The position numbers and the translations under genes were made by a program. The notes under the pieces are model-generated. The model ran no database searches and had not been told where the DNA came from. It saw only the letters and a program-made list of their open reading frames with translations. From Ascidia mentula (Eukaryota > Chordata > Ascidiacea > Phlebobranchia > Ascidiidae): DNA of 64,000 nucleotides. Positions 12,725 to 24,300 of the stretch are shown one piece after another; position 1 is the first letter of the stretch, and each line of letters begins with the position of its first letter. The stretch is from positions 15,080,001 through 15,144,000 of the forward strand of contig OX387201.1 of assembly GCA_947561715.1 (NCBI GenBank). Reading direction: 5' to 3'.

Positions 12725-13053
12725 GCTCGTGCAACTATGTGCGACTATGTGCAACTATGTGCGACTATGTGCAACTATGTGCAACTATGTGCAACTATGT
12801 GGAGCTATGTGCAACTATGTGGAGCTATGTGGAGCTATGTGCAACTGTGTGTCGCTATGTGCAACTATGTGGAGCAATGTGCAACTACGTGAAGCTAGGT
12901 GCAACAATGTGGAGCTATGTGGAGCTATGTGCAACTATGTGGAGCTATATGCAACTATGTGGAGCTATGTGCAACTATGTGGAGCTATGTGGAGCTATGT
13001 GCAACTATGTGAAGCTATGTGTCGCTATGTGCAACTATGTGAAGCTATGTGTC
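12725..13053 (+). repeat. 10-bp satellite array (about 33 units)
   Basis: The array is built from decamers of the form TATGTGCAAC, with variants in which CAAC is replaced by GGAGC, GAAGC, GTCGC or GCGAC. Because 10 is not a multiple of 3, each frame cycles through the same decapeptide-like pattern (Cys-Asn-Tyr-Val type). Few stops occur in any + frame, giving three overlapping long open frames that should not be taken as genes. Variant units are interspersed rather than blocked, suggesting repeated unequal exchange. Confidence 0.9.
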
Positions 13054-13059
13054 ATAGGT

Positions 13060-15260
13060 CATCAAGGCCCGCAAGGCTTAGACGCCCAAAACAAGAAATA
13101 AAATTGAATACTGCATGTTAAATCTTGCTTTTACTCTATAAGTCACTACCTTTTACATTTGGGATTTGTAGATTTTGTTTTTCACTGAACACTGAAATTG
13201 GAATTATTGCTTTTAAATACCCTGTATACAAGAAGACAGTTTTAAACAGTTGTCCGCCCCCCGAACGTGATCCTTACTCACATGTGTGTGGCGCTTGGTA
13301 AAAAGTGTTTGGCGACCCCTGTTTTATGCAATGTAGACCAAGTTATTTTAAAAATAAAGGTGTGTTTTGACACGGACTAATTTGATATTGTAATTGTTAC
13401 AGGTTGAATGCTTTTGCTGTGGTCGTGGGCTTTTCAATGCGACGCTCTAATATGAAATGGCTAGAACCCAGTTTGAAAGCTTCTCCGCCGCTTTGACTCA
13501 AGTTTAAACGGTTGCTATCCATGTTTGTCGGTCAGGAAAATGTTATTCCGTCTTGGCCCTATGTCAATCGAACACATCCATATTCGACACGTCAGCTATA
13601 CACTTTTGTTTAATAAATAAACTCTTTTTCAGTTCTGGAAACCAGCGTGGGCTACAACGCAGTTTAACAACAATGGTTTTGCAGTGGAAAATTAAAGCAA
13701 GCGTACCACTCGCTGACCTCGACGTGATTGAGAGAACAATTAACAATGCCGCTCCCGCTCACAGGGTCGTAAAACAGCACATTACTCGGCTCAACACTCT
13801 GATGTTGCACTTGGCTCAACTTAACCTCATCCTATTGCGGATTAAGCTTTGTGAGGATTTATCCTCTTTCATCCTCATCCTCTAATTACCCGTTGAGCAA
13901 GTGGTGTGAGCATCACTACTGAGGTGCCGATCAGCCTGTTACTGTTTCGAATTATTTGTGTAGTAGTTGTTGGTGCATGTATATCTAGCTCTAGGTTTCT
14001 TTTACCAACCTGTATTTCATTTTATTATGATTGGTTGTACTTTTAGGTAACAAACATTATATACGCACCATTCGTACCATGCACAGCAGCACATCAGGCA
14101 TTCTTTTGGCTTGTGCTAGTTCTCCATGTGGATCTCGGATCGTTAAGACGGTTTTGTTCGGGTGAAAGTATGAAATATATTGAAAGACGTTTTTGATTTT
14201 GCTATTTAAATTATCAGCCAAGTAAGACTTTTAACACCATGTGCATCCCAAAACTCGCAACATAAAACAATAAATTAACTGTTGAGTTGTGTGGCGGAAA
14301 TCTGTACACAGTCACATAGTTGTGAATATCTTGCTGGAATGGGAACCCATACATTATAGGCAGTAAGGTTGCAATAATTCAAGTTGACAAATCACTCATT
14401 GTGTCATCTGCCAACTTGAAACAATCTTAAGCTGAAATGCCATGTCCTTTGATTGTAAGCTCTGAATAGGAAGGTAACAGTATATACGGAGACATGCTAC
14501 TTTGGTCTCCCCAATAGGGCATATCACTAAACCGTTTGTATAAATATAGAAATGTTAACGTATGTATAAATTAACGATTATATAGTGATTCACAGCAGAA
14601 CTTATCTTTTATAGTTCGTACAGTACTAAAGGTATATTTAAACCGATCAGATTGCAGAGATCCTGGTTTGGTGTTCCGTTTTACACATCTGCGCTGAATT
14701 TCTTGCAATCTGTTACCGTAAGGGGGCGCGAAAGAGAGTGGGTGCATTCCTTTAAAAGCCAGTGGACATTCAGACGTGGGTTCAGTTTCAACAATGGGAC
14801 AATTTAATGATTGCAATCCGGATTGTTGATGTCCATCGGGATTGAAGGCCTCTTGGACCTCAGAATATATACAAAAAGAAAACAAGCGATTCACTACTTT
14901 AAACTTTTGCATGTATCTTTTGTAATTTCTCATTGCAAATAATTGAAACACTTTGTCACAAGGAGCAACTATTTCCCTTAGAACAATACCACGTGCTTTA
15001 TTTCCCTTAGAACTACATTACAAAGTTATAACATGGTCACCAGCAAGGTATTCATCGTCGAGGCAATCGTGTCCAAACCAAATTAAAATCGCTGCAGTTG
15101 TAGATATAAACAAGCTAATAAAGTTTCTAACTAACTTTTTGAACGCAACATACAATAACTGTAAAAACACATACTTTTAACATTCGACTGCCAAACAGAC
15201 ATTGGACCCTTTCATAATATCATGGGTGACTGCACACGAAAATCGCGCTTGCCAAAATCG
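13060..15260. other. Intergenic; one unassigned minus-strand frame
   Basis: Nothing recognised. The minus-strand frame at 14571-14951 (126 codons) has a protein-like middle section (PLAFKGMHPLSFAPPYGNRL) but no family match that I know. The + frame at 13553-13885 lacks splice support. Neither is called as a gene. Confidence 0.35.
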
Positions 15261-15340
15261 CGGAGGAAATAAAAGGCTTCGGCGTTGTAAAGTATTTCTC
15301 GTGCAGTCAATCAATTGTGCTACAGAGTGAGGTGGGCAGA

Positions 15341-18300
15341 ATGAAAATGGGTTACTTACTTCTGTTGGTAGCTTTACTTTTCGGGCTGGCTGATGTGGCA
15401 ATGTGTATCAGGGGTAAGTTGAAATAATTCATAGTAAAGCTTTTTTCAAGAAATTAACTCTTTACATTCTTATCTGGTATTTCTTTGTTGAATTTATATG
15501 AAAAAATGCAAAATCTTTTAATTTTCCTTGCTAAAAAAACATTACAATCAAGTAGATTAATTCTATTGTTTTGCAACAGCGTACAAGCATTTGCATTAGG
15601 ATTTATTTTGCTTTTAGGTAAAACTTGGGTTGGAGGCGCAAGACAGGTGGGCCCAAACCCCCATCCAAACCCCAAAAATGTAAGAGTGGTTTACAGCCGA
15701 TGTTACTCGGGGCTTGCAAACAGGGTTGTTCTCTCAGTAAAGAGTGGACGAAGATATTCCGACACTTTTAATGCTACTTTACTCAATATTTACTCATGGG
15801 GTTTTCGTGCACAAGTTAGAAGAACGGATGCTGCAAGAAATGATTGGGGTCAGTCTCGAGTATACCTGAGATGGTTGGCAAATTTCGGTAAGTAAAAGTT
15901 AATTTCATGTTAGTTTTGTATATAAAAGCTTGTGAAAGTATGTGCAGACTCATGTGCGATTTTTATTATTAAGTTGGGTTTCCTAAAACGTGTGTGCCTA
16001 CGTACCAGCAATAACCTTACATTAAACGTTAAACGGAGACTGAAACAATATTATGCACAATCCTGAATGTTCTATCCTACAGGAACACCAAACTTCACAG
16101 AGAATCCCTGTTACAATGGTGGTTCTTGCACGAACAGTAAACGAGGAAGACGCTGTGATTGTGCCCCTCAATTTGCAGGATTGCTTTGTGAAAGACGTAA
16201 GAACATATATGAAAAATCAGTTGTACTTGAATAATTTTTCAGCATTGAAAAAATTTGAAAAAAATTGCTTTACCTAATTTTTTGTGCTTTTATCGAAATG
16301 TTTGGGTAGGTTTGGTCCACTGCAACCCAAATCCTTGTTACCTGGGAAACTGTACTGAACTGGCAGACGGTTACTCGTGCGCTTGCCCCGAAGGCCGACT
16401 GGGCATAAACTGCACTGACTGTAAATGCTGTTGCTTTTTTTGTTTTATCTCAATACTCCATAATGTGTTAAATCCAATTCAAATATACTTATTTGGTTTT
16501 ATTCAACTCGGCAAACATGGAAACTTTGTTAACATTTTATTCAGCTTTTACTGTTGGGGAAATCGATCCCATGTTTGATGATTTGTTTGGGAAAAGCCTT
16601 CGAAACAATGTCACCTATCTCACTTGCAAAAGCGAACCTGCCTACAATGTTGAACTCTCAGCAAGAAATAACACGTGGGGAAACGTGAGAGTGAAACTGA
16701 GCAACATATTTCAATCGGGATTCAGTTTGGAAGTGTGGAAATCTGATAACAAAGAAACAAAGAAAGAAGCCGACCCAACTGTCATATACTGGAAAGCATT
16801 TTTTCGTAAGCGTTTATACATCCAAGAATTATTTCGAAATACATATTTATGACAATGACGTAACTTTTATATGCGTTTTTATTTTTAACGATTTTTTACC
16901 GTAACTTATATCAATCATGACCTGGCTCTTTCAGATTCGGTCCACATCAATTACAACCCCTGTCAAAACGGCGGTACTTGTCAAAACATGGTAAACGGAA
17001 GTGTCTGCGATTGCCCTTTCCTTACCACAGGAAGATTTTGTGAAACAAGTACGTATAATTCTCACGGTTAACAGAATACTCATATTACGTGATGATACTT
17101 ATCAATAATTACATTTCGATCGTATGTTTACAAACATATGTTAAGTTGTATTAAATCATTTATATGCTCTGTTGTTTTCTTTAGACCTTTTTCGAATAAC
17201 CGTTTTTATGGACAAATTATATTTTTAGACATAACGTATTGTTATTGGGAACCTTGCGGAAATGGAGGTACTTGTATTCCAACTCCAACCGCCTACACAT
17301 GTGAATGTCCGCTATATTTCAGTGGAGATAGATGTTACGACAGTACGTTTACACTTAATTTCCTTTACAAATGATTTGGTTCAAGGCACACTCGTTAACT
17401 ATGCGTTAAATCTTCCATAGACCAAAGATGATGCATGTAATTTTGGCTGAATTTAAGGCTTTTGCAATGAGCAATAACAAATTGTTATGTCCCCGTATAG
17501 CGAAATAACCTGCATCTGATACACAAGCCAACTTGCGTGTTAACTATTGTGTCTCATTACAATTACGTTCCTTACAAGTAATTGCAAAATTATCGCAGGG
17601 GCGGAAGTTTACTCCATTGCGCGATTAGCAATGTACAACATGAGATGGGCACCGAATGGCAGAATAGCGGACATTGCTTACCATAGATGTTATACTGGAA
17701 TCGCTTCATACATCAATGTAACAGCAACCGGCGCATCTTATTCTGAACAACTATTTAACGCCACAGTCACGGAAATTTATACCTGGGGATTCAGTGCCTA
17801 TATACAAAGGGTTGACCAGAGCACAAACAAGTGGTGGCAAGATGTCAATTTGCGCTACTGGGCAGTATTTGGTGAGTGGAATGTGACTGTTGAGTCACTT
17901 AAGGTTAAAAAAAAATAAGTTTGCGGTCACAAGTTTGCGGTCACACATGCTAAGAAAGTTTTAGGTCGTTTGAACGAAACGAGCATAAAGGCTGAAAACT
18001 ATCAATTGTCAATAAAGTATACTGAAATATTTTTTACCAGAAAGCGGAGAGTTTGAAGAAAATCCATGTAAAAACGCCTCTAGATGCACAAACGCTGTTG
18101 AGGAGGGAAGGAAATGTCGCTGCAATCCAGGCTATGGGGGAGAATTTTGCGACGAAGGTGATTTTCCACAAATGTAATAAATAACAAATATTGAAGGCAT
18201 TTCCCACACACCGTGTTTTTCAAAAGAACTTCAATCTAAAGTTAACTTTTGGTGATTGCAGTGTTAAATCATTGTTATCCGCATCCATGCCACAGTGGAA

Positions 18301-21300
18301 AGTGCATCGAATTGGAACAAGACTACGAATGCAGTTGTCCAGAAGGAAATAGTGGTCGCAATTGTGAGATTGGTAAGCCAAAATCACTTTGATGTGGCAT
18401 TTGAGGTTTCAGTAGTAATTACTACCAATTGGGCGAGCTATTGGTTATCGACGACCGTTGATAAGGAAAACATGTTTCATGTGGTACTGTTGGTGATTTG
18501 CACCGAACGGTTATTACCTTTATTGCTAAATATGGCATTTAACTGCATAAAATCTAGTGAAAAGTAGATTGGGTACGAAAACAGATACATCTATATTCCC
18601 TTGCACTTTTTTCCTTATCTCACCTACTATAGGTTCGTTACTACACTGTAGTTCACAGTGTGAGCTTGAGGTGATAGCGTAAAGAAAAGACTCTCAGTCG
18701 CAAGGGTTTTTTTTGTGTTCATTTTATTGCTTTTTTTTACTACTACTGCGTAATTTTTGTAGAAACTGACGATGCTTACTTAAGCGAAATCGATTCTTTA
18801 CAATAAAATCTGCTGACTTCAATCCGAGGCTTGTTGCTTCATTATATATATTCCCTTGCACTAATTACTGTATTGAACATATTTGATGCAGTGACCAAAA
18901 TCAGTGGCAGGATTTCAGTCGGCGAACACCAAAATCCGTTGTACGAGAAAATCGTTGAAGTCGTATATGACCGCTGTAGAAATGGAACTGCATCGAAGAT
19001 TAAAACGGCCACCGAAGGCCAGCCAAGATTTCCTGCCAGATTTGCCACAACTGTTGTCGAGATATTTCCGTGGGGATTCCGCGGCCGAGTTAGGAGAATT
19101 GACCGCGTTCAGAATAGTTGGACTCAAAACCCAACTCTTACTTGGACAGCTTTTTATGGTAGGAACTATTTTTTCATTGGGACTACGTGGCATTGAATAT
19201 ATAACAAAAATCTGACGACATAATAAAAAAAAACTCGTCTGCCCTAACCACGGTAGCAAACGCCAAGTTTTGTAGTTGAAACGTATGTAGCGTCAATATT
19301 AATGTCATAAATCCATTTTCTTAGGTTTGTCACTGCTGTTATAGAGAGGGTGATATTGCGTGTATTCTGTATTCACCACAAAGTTTATTACCGTCTTTGA
19401 CCCACAGATGCCCCCGAAATGTTGGAAACCCCGTGCTTTAACGCGACGTCTTGCAGAAACACAGCTGCAGGGCGCCAATGCCGATGTTCTGAAGGGTATG
19501 GAGGGGAATTTTGTCAAACACGTCAGTTCGATCGAATATTTCAATATTTATAGTAGTGGACGGGAAGTTGTTAAAAATATTGTTAACAACCTCATTGCCG
19601 TGTTTCGTAGCTGACCTGGACAAAGTCCAACCTATATAAACCACATTGGTAATTCTGTGCAATTCTGCAGTCTGAGAAAAGGCATTTTGCAATGACCGCA
19701 TGATTAACAACTCTTGAATACTCTGTGAATTGCTGAAACGATTGTGTAAGATAATTGTCTCAAAAACATGGACTTTTTCTGGTTAAATTTGGCTGTTTTC
19801 CGCTATGCTGGCCCATAGTTTGTTCAGCGGCCTTGGGAAGGGGAATTGAAAGAAAAAGTTAACATCCCTTTTATCTACTTCATTATTTTACTGATATAAA
19901 ATGTTCTTTCGTTATGCTTCGTCATTACACTAATTTTAGGTGCGTTACTGCAAACATACGTATACGTATACGCTTTATGACAACAAATCATACTTGTGTT
20001 TTAGCCCTCAGATACTGCCAAAATCATAATTTGTGCGGCTATGATGCGTGTGTTGAATTGGACGATGGATACAAATGTCTATGCCCGGATGGTTTTGCTG
20101 GCGTCAATTGCAGCTACAGTAAGTCGGTTGTTTTGAAAGTGTTCAACGCATTTAACGTTTTTATGTAAATGGCTGATAGTACACGGTATACGCTTTATCA
20201 GATGCAAACGTTACCAACCGATCATTGTTTATCGTTTCAGGTTTTGTACATCAAATTTTATTGATTATATATTTGTAGTAATATTTCGATGCTAAAGGTG
20301 TTTTGTTTGCCACTTGGTGCCACAAAATGATTTGACTGTTCTTGTGAGCCTCAAGCCAGGAATTTAGGAACCATTGCATTAGTTGACAAGATACTAGAAA
20401 ATGTTTATCCAGTCTGTACTATATTTTTTGTGTCAGTTATGAGGTAGAGGTGCACTAAAATACCATTCTTTTTTATACAGTCAGGAATAAATCCATTAGG
20501 CAAATACTTTTCCAAAGTCCCATTGACGTTCAATTTAATATTTTTTTGACAGGAATATCTCAAGGAGAAAATTATTTTGTCTTCCATCCAAGTGGAGGCA
20601 TCAGCATAAACAAGACCATCAGTTACCCCAGGTGCATGATGGAAAATGCGACACGAATTGAAGTGACCTTACAAGATGAGGTCAAAGGTTTATTTGAGTA
20701 CAAAGTTGTTGGAATCCACCAATGGGGATTCGTGGTAAACCTGGTGAAGCGAAACAATTATGTAAATTCCTTCAACATGGTCATTTACTGGAAAGCTTAT
20801 TTTGGTGAGATCATTCTAAAATTATATGTTGGTTTCTTTTTAAAGATTGAGTTTTGTATCTTGTAAGTCTGCAGTACGCCGTATCAGTCTCTGGTCTATA
20901 ACGTCTGTAGTTGCTGGTGCACTTTTTGTGACCTGACTGATTGCTATATCTTAATGGAGACTGGGGCTCTATGAGTCACTACATGACCTGTGTTGATCAC
21001 CTCTCCGTGCGTTTTTTCTTTCTTTTTTTTAGCGCCGTTACCACATTGCTTATCTCACCATTTGCAGCACGTATAAAAAAAACGTATAAAACTTGTTTGG
21101 AACCAGCTTTCGCGAGACACTCCTCTTTCAATCAAGTAAGCTTTTAAGCAATCAGTCAAGTCACAGAAAGTGCACAAGAACCTACGAAAGTAAAATGTTT
21201 TCACCAACGATAGTGCCATGTACAGTAACCGCTAGAATTTACAGGAAAAGTCCAGTTTCACGCTAATCCATGTTTAAATGATGGACGATGCACCAATTCG

Positions 21301-24300
21301 GCGGAAGGAATATATTGCGTCTGCGCGCAGAGGTACTCAGGAGCCCGTTGTGAAATATGTGAGTAAATTGTTTTACAGTACAATTCGAAATGAACTGCAT
21401 TACAAAGCGAACTTAACATGAATATTCCTATTTCGCTTACTTAATTTAAATCGAGCTTGCTTTGACGAAACCTTTATGACCATAAATAAAACGATATCGC
21501 AATGTAAGCCGCTTTCCACTTCACCTTTTCAATAAAGAAAAAAACGTTCAACTCTGGGTGGACCACAACAACAAAAAAAGATAATTGTTAACTCCGCATA
21601 TGGGTGGGTTTAACCCCACCACTAATGACAAAAAAATCAATGGATATAATTTTCAGTTAAGCCATTTTGCGCCTCAAGCCCCTGTCAACACAACGGAACT
21701 TGCAGTGAAACACGTCATGGACCACAATGTACCTGCACGCAAGAGTACCAAGGCAGCTACTGCACAGAACGTACGAAGAAACTTGTACCTGACGAAAGCA
21801 ATTGATTTTGGAAAAAATTAATTTAGAAAATTTGTCTGTTAGATATTGAAGTATTAAGAACATTTTTGTTTGTTTGTTTTAGGACTATTTGTAATTCTTT
21901 CACTAAAAGTCATGCGCCCTTTTCCTTTAACTCTTATAGATACAGTGTACGTTCCAATGCATATTAATTTACCGACTGAAAATTGTAGTTCCTTTTTATA
22001 GATTTTGCCATAACTTGCAAGGCGGTATCTGTATAAGTCCGCGTTGTGTAACACCTCTTGTACTTTTGTTGTGCGCATCGCTTATTATTAACTATATTTT
22101 CAGGTCCTACGTATCAAAGAAGTCAAAGAATTCCGTCGCTTTACGTTTACGAACCTCCGTATCGGGTGGTAATTAACGTGTCTTACCAGGAGTGTTTGAA
22201 CGGTAAAGCACGGGAAGTGAGAATCGTATCGATCGAAAACTACCGAGCGCGGTGGGATACAACATTTGTTTCAAAAGTCCTTTCCATTCACCCATGGGGA
22301 TTTCAGCTAGAAATTAACAAAACTAGGCAGTTATATGGCGATATGGGGATTTTTGAAATCTACATACGATACATGGCGATTATGGGTAAGTGTTTTACTC
22401 GACTTCTTGTGCAGTCGATTGAATCTTTTTCTCACCCCCTTCTAAAGTACATAAATAAGCTTCGCTTGGTTAAGTAAAACACTTTTAAGCCTACGCAATT
22501 CCCAGCAACACCAACACTGTGAGACCGAAAATCATTGTGTTAAAGCACAAAATACAAGTTTACGTATTTCTTGCAAGCTGTATAAAAATAAGCTACTAAG
22601 GCAAAGATTTGTTTATGCATAAGAAAATTATATGTTTATCTTATTGTTTATTATTTGTGCCCTTCACAGTGAAAATATACAAAGAAATTATGTTCAGCAA
22701 AACCCGTTGCTAAAACGTGTCACATCACGATTTCTATCTACTGCAACATTTCATTTGTAACCGCTTGAGATATGGCGGCACGATTGTAATAAAAACCCTA
22801 AAAACTTAAAGGATATATTAAAATACCATGTTTGTATTGAAACCACTCTTTTTCTTTAAGACAACGTGCGTTACCGATATACTTTTTGTGGACGCCACAG
22901 CTACTCTTGCGCAAACAACGCTGAGGTTCGAAATAAATGCCATTGCCACCGTGGTTGGGTTGGAGAAAGGTGTGAAAAAGGTACATCGACCTTATAAATA
23001 CCCAGTAGTTATATAATCTGCAACTGCAGTAATTTAACACTTTATATTTTTAAAATGAAGCTATTACTCTACTATTGGAGTAGCATACGTTTGTAACACC
23101 ATAGAGCCATATCCAGATTTAGCAATCTTTTATAGGCTTAACGTATATTTGCATAGCTTGGAAAAAGTGATTCCTAGGACTCATCATGATGATGCCGTGT
23201 AGTCGAAACTTTTATATTCTAAGAAACAGTATCTTGGCTGGATGATTTAGCAGCAATCTATGCCAGTCCTGGGAATCACTTTTAGCAAGAATTTCAGTGC
23301 TTTCATTCCAAAACCAACTCAAGTTGTCAGTAGGAGATCTATGCTTTTTATAAACATTGATATTTGCAGAGGTTGTGTACTGTTATCCAAACCCATGCAA
23401 TGGTGGAGTGTGCTCAGAAGATGAAAGCGGTTATAATTGCGCATGCCCAGACGGAGCGACCGGACGCAATTGCTCAATCGGTAAGATGTTCACCTTTTGC
23501 CCCTTGTACAGTTTCCGTTCAAGCAGAACCCTTTAAAACAGCGGCACTGATCGGCAAAAGCTGAGCTTTTACCAACTTGGTTAAAGTTTTATTCTGCAAG
23601 TTGGTACTGTTTTTAGGTTACGCGACTGGACAAAACAGTCTTAACATCAGCACTTGGGAGTCGGAGTCATTAAACATGAGTGTGACATACGATTCTTGCA
23701 AAATTGAAAATGCTACCCATGTGGAATTATCCATTGATGGCGAAGTGTCTTCTTTGGTGCAAGTGAAACTTCAGAAAATATTTAATTGGGGTTTTGTAGT
23801 CATTTTATCAAAACGGACTGCTGTGAAAATAAACTGGAGTTTAATACCGATTCGACTCGAATGGAAAGCCCGCTTTGGTAAGATTTAGTTGTACCTCGAT
23901 GGATGGATGTGAATCAATACGACACAGAGTGTTTTTTGTAACAACTCAGTAACATTAATGGTGTTTTCCGCACCCAAGTCACTTTGTTTCTTGCAGGCAA
24001 TATGCATACCGGTGGTAGTTTTTGAGTAAAAAATCATTCGTAATATTCCCTTTCTGCATTACTAGTAAAATCCTGATTGTTGAACATGTTTGTTAGCGGT
24101 AAATGTTTAGCAATATCTGTTGCTAGCAATTCTGTAAAGAAATAAAGATAGATGTGGTTTGTCGTTAATCAGTTTACAATTCCGACACATATTTTTTAGT
24201 CTGCAAAGAACGGAGGTTAGTTTCTGCAAGCGTACATACCGTTAAACCGTATTCTTAATTTTCCCGCAGAGTCATTATATTTTGAAAACAACTGCAATAA

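Noticed and set aside
12616-13121. Three overlapping 83-161-codon frames as Cys-rich proteins
   Set aside because: They are the translation of the 10-bp satellite in each frame; no splice sites, no signal peptide, no non-repeat coding sequence.
23150-23300. Intronic palindrome around CTAGGACT as another hammerhead
   Set aside because: The core boxes are too degraded to support a ribozyme call; at most an old terminal fragment of a retroelement.
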